A DNA stretch of 64,000 bases, taken from the NCBI RefSeq assembly GCF_000092645.1, contig NC_014165.1:1364001-1428000 (forward strand), in the 5' to 3' direction. Positions 36,325 through 45,324 of this stretch are shown in pieces; position 1 is the stretch's first letter, and every line of letters starts with the position of its first letter. The position numbers and the translations under genes are program-made. Source of the DNA: Thermobispora bispora DSM 43833 (GTDB taxonomy: Bacteria > Actinomycetota > Actinomycetes > Streptosporangiales > Streptosporangiaceae). Under the pieces are notes generated by a model. The model was not told where the DNA came from, did not search any database, and was given only the letters and a program-made list of their open reading frames with translations.

Positions 36325-36993
36325 ATGAGCAGAGTGATCCTGGTCACCGGAGCGGGCGGCGCGGCCGGGCAGGCCGTGGTACGCCGGTTCACCGACCTCG
36401 GCGACACGGTGATCGCGGTCGACAGGTCCGGCGCCCACGGGTGCCTCGCGCTCGATCTGCTCGACCGGCCGGCCGTACAGGGGCTGGCGAACCGGATCGC
36501 GGACGAGCACGGGCGGGTCGACGGGGTCGTCCACCTCGTCGGCGGGTGGCGCGGGGCCCCGTCCTTCGCCGAGACCGACCTCGCCGACTGGGACTTCCTC
36601 CACGACGCGCTGATCCGGACCCTGCAGCACGTCTCCCTCGCCTTCGAGCCGCTGCTGCGGCGCAGCGACAACGGCAGGTTCGTCATCGTCTCCGCGCGCG
36701 CCGCGCAGCGGCCCTCCCAGCGGGACGCGGCGTACGCCGCGGCCAAGGCGGCCGCGGAGGCGTGGGCGCTCGCTTTCGCCGACGCGCTCCAGGACACCCG
36801 CTCGGCCGCCGTGATCCTCGTGGTGACCGCGCTGGTTCACGATGCGATGCGGGCCGCCGAGCCGGGCCGGTCGTTCGAGCGCCACACCGACGTGAACGAC
36901 CTCGCGGTGGCGATCACGGACCTGTGGGACCGGGAGCCCGGCGCGGTCAACGGCCGGCGGATCGACCTGACGCCGGCCGGCTCCGCGCGATGA
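36325..36993 (+). CDS. SDR-family protein
   Basis: A 222-residue short-chain dehydrogenase-type protein. VTGAGGAAGQAVVRRF is the dinucleotide loop, HLVGGWRG replaces the usual NNAG, and SARAAQRPSQRDAAYAAAKAA has Ser and YxxxK of the active site. GAGGCGAACG precedes ATG 36325. It is coupled to a threonine-aldolase-like gene by an ATGA overlap if that gene starts at 36990, or lies 17 bases upstream of it. The substrate is unknown. Confidence 0.85.
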   Translation: MSRVILVTGAGGAAGQAVVRRFTDLGDTVIAVDRSGAHGCLALDLLDRPAVQGLANRIADEHGRVDGVVHLVGGWRGAPSFAETDLADWDFLHDALIRTLQHVSLAFEPLLRRSDNGRFVIVSARAAQRPSQRDAAYAAAKAAAEAWALAFADALQDTRSAAVILVVTALVHDAMRAAEPGRSFERHTDVNDLAVAITDLWDREPGAVNGRRIDLTPAGSAR

Positions 36994-37010
36994 CCGAAGG
37001 GGGACTTCTC

Positions 37011-38096
37011 GTGGCAACCGATGCCGTACGGCGGCACGACCCTGCGATCAAGGCGTTCGCCAGCGACAACTACGCGGGGGTGCACCCCGAGGTGCTCGAG
37101 GCGATCGCGCTCGCGAACGGCGGGCACCAGGTCGCCTACGGCGACGACGTCTACTCCGCGGCGCTGGCGGACCTCTTCCGGCGGCACTTCGGCGACCGGG
37201 CCGAGGCGTTCCCCGTGTTCAACGGCACGGCGGCGAACGTGGTGGCCCTGCGCTCGATGTGCGCGCCCTGGGAGGCGGTGATCTGCCCGGAGACCGCGCA
37301 CATCAACACCGACGAGGGCGGGGCCCCCGAGGTGACCGGCGGCCTGAAGCTGCTGACGGTGCCCACGGAGGACGGCAAGCTCACCCCGGAGGCGATCGAC
37401 CGCTACGCGCGGGGCCTGGGCGACGTGCACCGGGCCCAGCCGCGGGTGGTGTCGATCTCGAACGCGACCGAGCTCGGCACCGTCTACACCCCGGACGAGC
37501 TGGCGGCGATCTGCGACCGCGCCCACGAGCTCGGGCTGCTCGTCCACGTCGACGGCGCGCGGCTCACCAACGCGGCGGCCGCCCTGGACGTCCCGCTCCG
37601 CGCGATCACCACCGACGTGGGGGTGGACGTGGTCTCGTTCGGCGGGACCAAGATCGGGCTGCTGTTCGGCGAGGCCGTGGTCGTGCTCAACCCCGCGGCC
37701 GCGCGCGGCCTGCCGTACCTGCGGAAGACGCTGATGCAGCTCCCGTCGAAGATGCGGTTCGTCGCCGTGCAGTTCGAGGCGCTGCTCGCCGGGGACCTCT
37801 GGCTGCGCAACGCCCGGCGGGCGAACGCCATGGCGCGGCGGCTCGCCGACAAGGTGCGGGACCTGCCCCGGGTGACCGTGGTGCGCCCGGTCGAGGCGAA
37901 CGCGGTGTTCGCCGTGCTGCCCCGGGACGTCGCCGACCGGCTGCGCAAGCGGTACCGCTTCTACAACTGGAGCGACCGGCAGGCCGGCACGGGCGGCGAG
38001 GACCTGGTGGAGGTGCGCTGGATGTGCGCCTTCGACACCACGGAGGAGGACGTCGACGCGTTCGCCGCGGCGCTCGCCGAGGAGCTCGGCCTCTGA
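37011..38096 (+). CDS. Threonine-aldolase-family PLP enzyme
   Basis: A 361-residue fold-type I PLP enzyme of the beta-eliminating lyase / low-specificity L-threonine aldolase family, which cleaves threonine or allo-threonine to glycine and acetaldehyde. Motifs: FASDNYAGVHPEVLEAI, YGDDVYSAALADLF, FNGTAANVVAL, HINTDEGGAPE, LVHVDGARLTNAA (Asp that binds the pyridine nitrogen) and SFGGTKIGLLFGEAVV (Schiff-base Lys). GTG 37011 has GAAGGGGG seven bases upstream and is preferred over ATG 36990. Confidence 0.9.
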   Translation: MATDAVRRHDPAIKAFASDNYAGVHPEVLEAIALANGGHQVAYGDDVYSAALADLFRRHFGDRAEAFPVFNGTAANVVALRSMCAPWEAVICPETAHINTDEGGAPEVTGGLKLLTVPTEDGKLTPEAIDRYARGLGDVHRAQPRVVSISNATELGTVYTPDELAAICDRAHELGLLVHVDGARLTNAAAALDVPLRAITTDVGVDVVSFGGTKIGLLFGEAVVVLNPAAARGLPYLRKTLMQLPSKMRFVAVQFEALLAGDLWLRNARRANAMARRLADKVRDLPRVTVVRPVEANAVFAVLPRDVADRLRKRYRFYNWSDRQAGTGGEDLVEVRWMCAFDTTEEDVDAFAAALAEELGL

Positions 38097-38210
38097 CCGG
38101 GGCCCGGTCCGGGCGCGGCCACCGGCGCGGGGGCATGCGCCCTCGCACCCCACGCCCGGCGCTCCGCCGCGCGGCCCGGTGCCGCCGGCGGGCGCGCGGC
38201 CCCGCGGTGA

Positions 38211-38270
38211 GGCCGCAGGCGGCGCGGCGTTGTCAAGAGGCGGCCTTGCCATGGGGCCGCAGGCGGCGCG
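38211..38270. repeat. Short direct repeat
   Basis: GGCCGCAGGCGGCGCG occurs at 38211-38226 and again at 38255-38270, with a weaker third copy near 38285. It lies between the converging threonine aldolase and DUF305 genes. Confidence 0.6.
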
Positions 38271-38380
38271 CGGCCCTGCCATGAGCTCGAAGGCGGCGTG
38301 GAGCCCCGGCGCGATGAAAGTTTCATCGGCTTCCCGGCGGGCCGGGCCGCGGGTGGCCTCCCGGCGGCCGGGCGGCGCGC

Positions 38381-39070
38381 TCAGGGCAGCGGCTCGGCTC
38401 CCCGGTCGGCGAGCATCCGCTTCATCAGCGTGACCTCCGCGTTCTGCGAGTCCACGATGTGCTGCGCCATGTCGCGCACCTCCTCCCGCTTCGAGAGGCG
38501 CAGCACCCCCTCGGCCATCTCCACCCCGCCCACGTGGTGGCGGATCATGAGCTGGAGGAAGAGGATCTCCGCCTCCCGGCCGGTGGCCGCGCGCAGCCGC
38601 TCCATCTCCTCGGGGGTGGCCATCCCGGCCATCAGGCCGCCCGTCGCGGGGCGCGGGCTCGCCGTGGCCCCGCCGCCGTGCCCGTGACCCGACATCCAGG
38701 CCATCGGCGGCCGGCTCGAGGCCTGGCTGAGGCCCCACTGCTGCAGCCAGCCCATGAATACGCCGCGCTGCGTGCTCTGGGTGGTGATGATGTCGTAGGC
38801 CAGCGTGCGGAGCGCCTCGTCGGTGGTCTTGCCGCGCACGATGAACGACATCTCCACGGCCTGGGCGTGGTGGATCGCCATGTCGCGGGCGAACCCGGCC
38901 TCGGGCGAGGCGTCTCCGGGCGCCCCCCACCTGCCGATGAGCAGCGCGACGGTGACCGCCGTGATCAGCGCGGTCACCACCAGGAGCAGGGGCGTCCGCC
39001 ACCATCGCCGTCCGCCGGGATCGGCCCCGAGGCCGGCCTCCAGGCGCTCGGCGGTGTCGCCGGTCGTCAT
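38381..39070 (-). CDS. DUF305 membrane-anchored protein
   Basis: A 229-residue protein with one N-terminal membrane anchor (LLLVVTALITAVTVALLIG) and an extracytoplasmic DUF305 domain with two ferritin-like helical pairs. FARDMAIHHAQAVEMSFIV and LMIRHHVGGVEMAEGVL are the paired MxxHHxQA-type motifs, with GHGHGGG and many Met between them. Such His/Met sites suggest metal binding, perhaps copper, which is inference. It is divergent from DUF3105, a common actinobacterial pairing. ATG 39070 is used; ATG 39100 is possible. Confidence 0.87.
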   Translation of the reverse strand: MTTGDTAERLEAGLGADPGGRRWWRTPLLLVVTALITAVTVALLIGRWGAPGDASPEAGFARDMAIHHAQAVEMSFIVRGKTTDEALRTLAYDIITTQSTQRGVFMGWLQQWGLSQASSRPPMAWMSGHGHGGGATASPRPATGGLMAGMATPEEMERLRAATGREAEILFLQLMIRHHVGGVEMAEGVLRLSKREEVRDMAQHIVDSQNAEVTLMKRMLADRGAEPLP

Positions 39071-39165
39071 CTCGTCGCCGCCATCCTGAAGCTTGATCAT
39101 TTAGAAACCGGATTAAAGGGACACTATCCTCCGTGCCGCAGGGTGCGGTATCAGCCGGAGGACCG

Positions 39166-39876
39166 ATGGGGCAAGGAAAGCAGTCCAGGCGCGAGCGGCT
39201 GGAGCGGGTGCGCGCCGAGCAGCGGCGCCGGGAGCGCCGCCAGGCCGCCCTCATCTGGGGGATCGGCGGGCTCGTGACCGTCGTCATCATCACGTTGGCC
39301 GGCTTCGCCGTCGTCACCAGCCGGGCGGAGCGGTCCCTCGCCGAGGTGCAGCGCTTCAGCTACCGGGGCGGTGACCACAGCTGGACCAAGGTGAGCTACA
39401 AGGAGACGCCGCCGGTCGGCGGCACCCACAACTACGTGTGGCAGAACTGCGGCATCTACGACAAGCCCATCCACGACGAGCTCGCGGTGCACTCGCTCGA
39501 GCACGGGGCGGTGTGGATCACCTACCGGCCCGACCTCCCGGAGAGCGAGGTGAACAAGCTGAAGGAGCTCGCCTCGGCCGACTACATGCTGCTCAGCCCG
39601 TACCCGGGCCTCTCGGCCAAGATCATGGTCACCTCCTGGAACCACCAGCTCAAGCTGGACCGGGCCGACGACCCGCGCCTGCCGGAGTTCATCAAGACCT
39701 ACAAGCAGAACCCGAAGCACACCCCCGAGTTCGGGGCGGCGTGCACCGGCGGCCTGAGCATCACCGCCGATCAGCCGCTGCCGACGCCGGACCCGGAGAT
39801 CGGCATGCCGGGCAAGTCCCCCTCGCCGTCGGCCTCCGCGGAGCCGCCGGCCACCCCCTCGCCGCTGGCCTCCTGA
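39166..39876 (+). CDS. DUF3105 membrane-anchored protein
   Basis: A 236-residue protein with a charged N-terminus, one membrane helix (LIWGIGGLVTVVIITLAGFAV) and an extracytoplasmic DUF3105 domain: PPVGGTHNYVWQNCGIYDKP, VHSLEHGAVWITYRP and VTSWNHQLKLD. The His and Cys residues are conserved in the family. A Ser/Pro tail ends the protein. GGAGG five bases before ATG 39166 decides the start over GTG 39133. It is divergent from DUF305; function unknown. Confidence 0.88.
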   Translation: MGQGKQSRRERLERVRAEQRRRERRQAALIWGIGGLVTVVIITLAGFAVVTSRAERSLAEVQRFSYRGGDHSWTKVSYKETPPVGGTHNYVWQNCGIYDKPIHDELAVHSLEHGAVWITYRPDLPESEVNKLKELASADYMLLSPYPGLSAKIMVTSWNHQLKLDRADDPRLPEFIKTYKQNPKHTPEFGAACTGGLSITADQPLPTPDPEIGMPGKSPSPSASAEPPATPSPLAS

Positions 39877-39878
39877 GC

Positions 39879-39930
39879 GGGGACACCGCCACCGGCATCC
39901 TGGCGGGGACACCGCCACCGGCCTCCTGGG
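39879..39930. repeat. 26-bp tandem duplication
   Basis: Units 39879-39904 and 39905-39930 both begin GGGGACACCGCCACCGGC and differ by two bases. They start right after the DUF3105 stop, and the sequence just before the first unit (CTGGCCTCCTGAGC) resembles the unit end. Confidence 0.85.
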
Positions 39931-40310
39931 CCGGTGACACCCGCGCCGGGCCGCTGAGCGCCGGGCCGGGCTCCTGAGCGGGCGCGGCCCGTACGGCACG
40001 GCCCCGCCGGGGCACCGGGCGCTCCGGGCTCCGCGACCCGGCCGCGGGCAGGGAGACCGGCCACCGGTGTCCAGGGCGAGGGAAAACGGTTCCGCGGACG
40101 GCGGGAATTTCCGCTCCGGGGACGACCGCGGCCGGGGCCGAGGATTTCCGCCCTGGCCCGGGAATTCCCGGTGATTTTTCCCGGGAATCACGCTTTCCCG
40201 GCGAATTCCCGTGCATCGGCGATTTCATTCCGCCGGTGCCGTACCGGACACAGGAAACCGATAATTGCCGGATTACCGAAATTGCGGGTATCTTGATACG
40301 CTTTGCAGGC
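39931..40310. other. Intergenic region with CCGGGAATTCCCGG palindrome
   Basis: 380 bases without a gene. A 14-base perfect palindrome CCGGGAATTCCCGG lies at 40158-40171, followed by TTTCCCGGGAA at about 40178 and AATTCCCG at 40204: four related CCCGGGAA-like motifs in 60 bases. They could be regulatory sites for the following gene. Confidence 0.6.
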
Positions 40311-40997
40311 GTGACCGAGACCGAGGCGGGCAGCGCGAGCCCGCCCCTTCCGAGTGATGCCCCGACGGGGGAGGGGGGCCCCGGGCCGGCGCGGACCGGC
40401 GGGCCGTCCGGCGGGACCGGCGTGGGCGCCGCAGGGGAGCACCCCCGGGCGGCGCGGCGGACGACCATCGTGCTCGCCGCGGCGCTGCTGATCCTCGTGG
40501 TGATGACCGGCGTGCTCGGCGCCATCGCCGTGCTCATGACCCGCAACCCCGACGTGCCGCCGCTCTCCCGGCCGCAGGTCGTCCGACTGTACGTGCCCGT
40601 GCACTTCGCGCCCGTCGCCGGGGTCGCCCCCGCGCCCTGCACCGGCACCGACGGGATCCCCGACGACAAGGACACCACCTGCTACCTGCTCGAGCCCGGC
40701 GTCACCGTGACGAGCGTGCAGAAGATCGAGCAGCGGGCCGAGCGCGACGGCACCTACTCCATCCGCCTGGTGCTCTCTCCTGAGACCCGGGACGACGTCG
40801 CCGAGCTCATCAAGGAGACGGTCAACGGCCAGCTCGCCATCGTGGCGCAGGACCGGGTGGTGGCGGCGCCCCGGGTGGCGCAGGAGATCAGCCAGGACAG
40901 CCTCGGCATCGCCGGCTTCACCAAGGAGCAGGCCGACGCCTTCTACGCCCTGCTCACCGGCGGCGCGGCCCCGCCGTCCCCGCAGCCGGTCGGGTGA
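40311..40997 (+). CDS. Membrane protein with SecD P1-head-like domain
   Basis: A 228-residue protein: Pro/Gly-rich N-terminus, one membrane helix (TIVLAAALLILVVMTGVLGA, about 58-77) and an extracytoplasmic domain (about 95-220). YSIRLVLSPETRDDVAELIKETVNGQLAIVAQDRVVAAPRV matches in short pieces the head subdomain of SecD (SecDF_P1_head), where GxLAIVxDxxVVSAPxV is conserved. It is too short to be SecD and lacks its membrane core. A partner of secretion or a free-standing accessory is possible. GTG 40311 has no clear ribosome site. Confidence 0.7.
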   Translation: MTETEAGSASPPLPSDAPTGEGGPGPARTGGPSGGTGVGAAGEHPRAARRTTIVLAAALLILVVMTGVLGAIAVLMTRNPDVPPLSRPQVVRLYVPVHFAPVAGVAPAPCTGTDGIPDDKDTTCYLLEPGVTVTSVQKIEQRAERDGTYSIRLVLSPETRDDVAELIKETVNGQLAIVAQDRVVAAPRVAQEISQDSLGIAGFTKEQADAFYALLTGGAAPPSPQPVG

Positions 40998-41073
40998 CGG
41001 CGGGTCCCCGTGACGCCGGGCCACGCGAGGGTGCGCCGGGGCCGCGAGCGCGCCGGGTGACGCCGGACCGCCC

Positions 41074-43323
41074 TCACACCGCGGCCAGGGCGATGTCCTC
41101 CGGGCGGATCGGCACCCGGGAGAGCTCCAGGCCGGTCGCGGCGCGCACCGCCGCCACGATCGCCGGGGTCGACGAGAGCGTCGGCGGCTCGCCCGCCCCG
41201 CGCAGCCCGTAGGGGGCGTGCGGGTCCGGATACTCCTTGATCGACAGGCGCATCGGCGGCACGTCGAGGATCGTGGGGATCAGGTAATCGGTGAACGACG
41301 GGTTGAGCACCCGCCCGTCCCGCACCTGGATCTCCTCCATCAGCGCCAGGCCGAGGCCCTGGGCGCTGCCGCCGTGGATCTGGCCCTCCAGGGCGAGCGG
41401 GTTGAGGATCCGGCCCACGTCCTGCACGGCCGCGAGCTCCACCACCTTGACCAGGCCGAGCTCCACGTCCACGTCCACCACGGCGCGGTGCACGCAGAGC
41501 GCGAGCTGCACGTGCGAGTCGCCCTGCCCGGTGACCGGGTCCATGGGTCGGGTCGGCCGGTGGCGGAACTCCCGCGTCTCCTCCACCGGGCCGTACCGCT
41601 CGAGCAGCTCCTCCAGGGACAGGTCCGGGTGCGCGGCCCGCAGCTCGTCCAGGCGCCGCCGTACCGCCTCGCAGGCGGCCTTGACCGCACCGCCGGTCAT
41701 GTACGACTGGCGGGAGGCGGAGGTGGAGCCGGCCGAGCCGATCGAGGTGTCCGCCGGGGCGACCGTCACCCGCTCGATGCCGAGCTCGGTCCGGGCGATC
41801 TGCGCCTGGACGGTGACCACCCCCTGGCCGACCTCGGCCGCCGCGGTGTGCACGAGCACGTGGGGCTCGCCGCCGAGCAGCTCCACCCGCACCCGGGCGG
41901 TCGAGTAGTCGTCGAACCCCTCGGAGAAGCAGATGTTCTTGATGCCCACGGCGTAGCCGACCCCGCGCCGCACCCCCTCGCCGCGGGTCGTCTGGGCCAC
42001 GCCCCCGGGCAGCGAGCGCAGGTCCGCGGCGGCCGGCCGCTCGGGCGGCAGCGGCATCGCCGCGATCTCCCGGAGCATCTCGGCGAGCGGCGCCGGTGAG
42101 TCGATCACCTGCCCGGTCGCGATCCGCGATCCCTGGCCGACCGCGTTGCGCAGCCGGATCTCGATCGGCGACAGCCCGCACGCCTCGGCGAGCCGGTCCA
42201 TCTGCGACTCGTACGCGAAGCACGCCTGGACCGCGCCGAACCCGCGCATCGCCCCGCACGGCGGGTTGTTCGTGTACACGCCGTACGCGTCGATCCAGAT
42301 GTTGTCCACCCGGTACGGCCCCACCCCGAGCGAGGCGGCGTTGCCGACCACCGCCGGGGTGGACGAGCAGTACGCCCCGCCGTCGAGGAGGATCTCGGCC
42401 TTGACGTAGACGAGCCGGCCGTCCGCCGTGGCGCCGTGCTCGTACCGCATCCGGGCCGGGTGGCGGTGGACGTGCCCGAGGAACGACTCCTCCCGGCCGT
42501 AGACCATCTTGACCGGGCGGCCGGTGCGCAGGGCGAGCAGGCACGCGTGGATCTGCATGGACAGGTCCTCGCGGGCGCCGAACGCGCCGCCGACCCCGGC
42601 CAGGGAGATCCGCACCTTCTCCGGCGGCAGGCCCAGGCACGGCGCGATCTGGTCCCGGTCGACGTGGAGCCACTGGGTGGCCACGAACAGGTCCACCCCG
42701 CCGTCGTCCGCGGGCACGGCCAGGCCGGACTCCGGGCCGAGCGGCGCCTGGTCCTGCATGCCGACCTCGTACTCGCCGGTTACCACGACCTCCGCCCGCG
42801 CCCCGTCGGCCGTGCGGGCCTCCGGGCCGACCGTCCCCACCCGGACCGGCTGGTAGCGGACGAGGTTGCCCCCCGGGTGCACGGCGGGGCACGACGGGTC
42901 GAACGCCGCCCGCCAGGGGTCGGTGACCGGCTCCCGCGGCTCGTACTCCACCCGGATCGCCGCGGCCGCCCGCCGCGCGGTCTCCGGGTGGTCGGCGGCG
43001 ACCAGCGCGACCGGCTCCCCCTGGTAGCGCACCTGGTCGATGGCGAGGACCGGCTGGTCCTTGCGCTCCAGCCCGTAGAACTTCTCGCCCGGCACGTCCT
43101 CGTGGGTGAGCACCGCGACCACCCCCGGGATGGCCAGGGCGGGCCCGATGTCGATGGAGCGGATCCACGCCGACGGGTGCGGGCTCCGCAGCGTGACCCC
43201 CCACAGCATGTCGTCCAGCCACAGATCGGAGGCGTACGCGAACTCGCCGGTCACCTTGAGCGCGCCGTCGGGCCTCAGCACGCTCGCGCCGATGCCGGCG
43301 CGCCGTCCGGTCTCAGTCGTCAT
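41074..43323 (-). CDS. Xanthine-dehydrogenase-family molybdenum subunit
   Basis: A 749-residue large subunit of a molybdenum hydroxylase (xanthine dehydrogenase PucD/XdhA-like). Family motifs: DGALKVTGEFAYASDL, GGAFGAREDLSMQIHACLLA, NNPPCGAMRGFGAVQACFAY, AAAEVGQGVVTVQAQIA and GAGEPPTLSSTPAIVAAVR, which holds the catalytic Glu. GAGGGCGAGCC precedes ATG 43323. The [2Fe-2S] and FAD subunits usually found in the same operon are not in this window. The gene is divergent from a PucR regulator, so a purine role is likely. Confidence 0.88.
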   Translation of the reverse strand: MTTETGRRAGIGASVLRPDGALKVTGEFAYASDLWLDDMLWGVTLRSPHPSAWIRSIDIGPALAIPGVVAVLTHEDVPGEKFYGLERKDQPVLAIDQVRYQGEPVALVAADHPETARRAAAAIRVEYEPREPVTDPWRAAFDPSCPAVHPGGNLVRYQPVRVGTVGPEARTADGARAEVVVTGEYEVGMQDQAPLGPESGLAVPADDGGVDLFVATQWLHVDRDQIAPCLGLPPEKVRISLAGVGGAFGAREDLSMQIHACLLALRTGRPVKMVYGREESFLGHVHRHPARMRYEHGATADGRLVYVKAEILLDGGAYCSSTPAVVGNAASLGVGPYRVDNIWIDAYGVYTNNPPCGAMRGFGAVQACFAYESQMDRLAEACGLSPIEIRLRNAVGQGSRIATGQVIDSPAPLAEMLREIAAMPLPPERPAAADLRSLPGGVAQTTRGEGVRRGVGYAVGIKNICFSEGFDDYSTARVRVELLGGEPHVLVHTAAAEVGQGVVTVQAQIARTELGIERVTVAPADTSIGSAGSTSASRQSYMTGGAVKAACEAVRRRLDELRAAHPDLSLEELLERYGPVEETREFRHRPTRPMDPVTGQGDSHVQLALCVHRAVVDVDVELGLVKVVELAAVQDVGRILNPLALEGQIHGGSAQGLGLALMEEIQVRDGRVLNPSFTDYLIPTILDVPPMRLSIKEYPDPHAPYGLRGAGEPPTLSSTPAIVAAVRAATGLELSRVPIRPEDIALAAV

Positions 43324-43465
43324 GGCTCGCCCTCGGTCGTCGGTCGGGATGCGGCTTTACCGGAAGTACAGCAGGCACCGCGGGCGGGCCCTATGGGCGC
43401 AGATCATGGAATGCGCGCCGTGTCGGGTCTCGGCGCTTGTAGCATCCTCCAAATACGCTGAGGGC

Positions 43466-45007
43466 GTGCGGCTGAGGGAACTGCTCGCGATCCCGGAGCT
43501 CCGGCTCGGGCTGCTCACCCCGGACGACCACGCCGACCCCGAGCTCACCGGCGTGATCGTCACCGACCTCCCCGACCCCGGGCGCTACCTGTCCGGCGGT
43601 GAGCTCGTCCTCACCGGGCTGATGTGGCGGCAGGAACCGGCCGACTCCGAGCGGTTCGCCGACGCGCTGGTGCGGGCCGGGGTCGCCGCGCTCGGCGCGG
43701 GCGCCGCCCGGCTCGGGACCGTCCCCGGCGACCTCGTGGCCGCCTGCCGCGCCCGCGGGCTGCCGCTCTTCGAGGTGCCGGTCGAGGTGTCCTTCGGCTC
43801 GATCATCGAGATCGTGGGCGCCCCGCTCGCCCGGATCCGGGCCGGTGAGCTGCGCGGCGCGCTCGGCCGCCGGCGCCGCATCGTCGCCGCGGTCGCCGAG
43901 GGGGCCGACCTCGAGGAGCTCTGCCGGCTGATCGCCGGCGAGCTCGGGGTCACCGCGGCCGTGATCTCCTCGGCCGGCTCGGTCATCGCCGGGCGGCTCG
44001 GCGCCGCCACCGCGGTGCGGCTGGCCCGGGAGTTCCTCACCGCCGTCCGCCTGCCCGCGGTGGTCGACCTCAAGGCGGGCGACGTGCCCGAGGAGGAGGC
44101 CGGGCCGTACACGCTGCTCGCCGTCGACCGCTCACCCCGGGTGGCCGGGTGGGCGCTCGTCTGCCGCGGGGAGCTCGATCCGGAGATCGGCTTCGAGCTC
44201 GCCTCCTGCGTCGCCATGGAGCGCACCCGGCTGGAGGAGGGCCGCCGGGTCGAGCGGCGGCTCGCCGAGCAGCTCATCGCCTTCGCCCTGGGCGACGCCG
44301 ACCCGTCCGAGCTGGCCGCCCGGCTGCGGACCTGCGGCATCGAGGCCACCGAGCGGTACGCGGTGGTGACGGCGACCGTGACGACCGGGCCGAACGGCGC
44401 ATCGGGGCAGGACGCCGCGGCCCTCGGCGGCCGGGTGCTGGAGGAGCTGCTCGACCGGGAGGTGGTGACCGCGGTCTCGCCCGACGGCGCGGTGGCGCTG
44501 GTCCCGCTGCGCGCGGTCGACGTGGACACCCTCGCGGCCCGGCTGCGGGAGCGCGCCGGCCTGCTCGTCCGCGGCCTGCCCGGCACCAGGATCTCCATCG
44601 GGATCAGCGGCGCGCTCCGCGGGGCGGCCGCGATCCGCGGCGGGGTGGAGGAGGCGGGGCACGCGCGGCGGATGGCCGCCGGCCGGGGCGGGGGAGTGGT
44701 CACCAGCGACCAGATCTACACGCACGCGCTGCTGCTCGCGACCGTGCCGGGGGAGATCCGGCGGTCGTTCGCCGCCCGCCTGCTCGGGCCGCTGTACGAG
44801 TACGACCGGCGGCACGGCGCCGAGCTGGTGCGCACGCTCGCCGTCTACCTGGAGTGCGCCGGATCATGGAACCTCTGCGCCGAACGGCTGCACGTGCACG
44901 TCAACACGGTCCGTTACCGGATCCGCCGGGTCGAGCAGCTCACCGGGAAGGACCTCTCCTCGATGAGCGACCGGGTCGATCTGTACCTGGCCCTGCGCGC
45001 CGCGTGA
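43466..45007 (+). CDS. pucR: PucR-family purine catabolism regulator
   Basis: A 513-residue regulator with an N-terminal PucR domain (about 1-125), a GGDEF-like middle (about 290-400) and a C-terminal PucR helix-turn-helix (about 455-510). The recognition part is CAERLHVHVNTVRYRIRRVE. PucR proteins turn on purine degradation in response to an intermediate such as allantoin. It is divergent from a xanthine-dehydrogenase-type gene across 142 bases, the most likely target. GTG 43466 is chosen because the protein matches the family from there; the ribosome site is weak. Confidence 0.85.
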   Translation: MRLRELLAIPELRLGLLTPDDHADPELTGVIVTDLPDPGRYLSGGELVLTGLMWRQEPADSERFADALVRAGVAALGAGAARLGTVPGDLVAACRARGLPLFEVPVEVSFGSIIEIVGAPLARIRAGELRGALGRRRRIVAAVAEGADLEELCRLIAGELGVTAAVISSAGSVIAGRLGAATAVRLAREFLTAVRLPAVVDLKAGDVPEEEAGPYTLLAVDRSPRVAGWALVCRGELDPEIGFELASCVAMERTRLEEGRRVERRLAEQLIAFALGDADPSELAARLRTCGIEATERYAVVTATVTTGPNGASGQDAAALGGRVLEELLDREVVTAVSPDGAVALVPLRAVDVDTLAARLRERAGLLVRGLPGTRISIGISGALRGAAAIRGGVEEAGHARRMAAGRGGGVVTSDQIYTHALLLATVPGEIRRSFAARLLGPLYEYDRRHGAELVRTLAVYLECAGSWNLCAERLHVHVNTVRYRIRRVEQLTGKDLSSMSDRVDLYLALRAA

Positions 45008-45134
45008 CGCGGGCGGCGGGAGGCTTGACCGGGCGCCACCGGCCGCCGAGAACGCTGCGGCGGCCTCCGGTCCGCCCATCCCACGGGGAGACGGCCGGAA
45101 GCCGCCGGAAGGTCATCTCCTGGCCGTCGATCGG

Positions 45135-45263
45135 TCAGCAGCAGTACCAGCCGCCGAACGCGACGACCTGTGGCGTTTCGGCATTCGCGGCCGTAGCATT
45201 GGCTCCAATCGTCAGGCCGACCGACGTCAGGACGGCAATAGCGAACGTGATCACGCGGCGCAT
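45135..45263 (-). CDS. Small secreted peptide, possible signalling peptide
   Basis: A 42-codon gene. AGAGAAG lies a few bases before the ATG. The product opens with Met-Arg-Arg-Val, has a hydrophobic core (about residues 4-20) and an Ala-Asn-Ala signal peptidase site at residues 26-28. The predicted mature peptide is ETPQVVAFGGWYCC. About 9 of 42 codons end in A or T, more than neighbouring genes. It is divergent from an XRE-TPR regulator, 61 bases away, as in RRNPP-type systems in which an exported pro-peptide is re-imported and binds the TPR domain. No modification enzyme, lipobox or transporter is adjacent. That it is a signal is inference; no family is recognised. Confidence 0.65.
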   Translation of the reverse strand: MRRVITFAIAVLTSVGLTIGANATAANAETPQVVAFGGWYCC

Positions 45264-45324
45264 GACTTCTCTTTCCTCGAGGGCTTGAAAGACCGTCGGT
45301 TCCTTATTCTCTCTAGAGGTGCAG
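45264..45324. promoter_or_regulatory. Shared promoter region of peptide and XRE-TPR genes
   Basis: 61 bases between divergent starts. CCTCGAGG (45275-45282) is a perfect palindrome, CTTTC and GAAAG (45271-45275, 45287-45291) flank an inverted repeat, and CTCTAGAG (45311-45318) is a second 8-base palindrome. Any of these could be the site of the XRE protein. No clear -35/-10 pair was settled. Confidence 0.45.

Noticed and set aside
45135-45263. Small peptide as a RiPP precursor
   Set aside because: No modification enzyme, protease or dedicated transporter is adjacent, and it has a Sec-type signal peptide rather than a leader.
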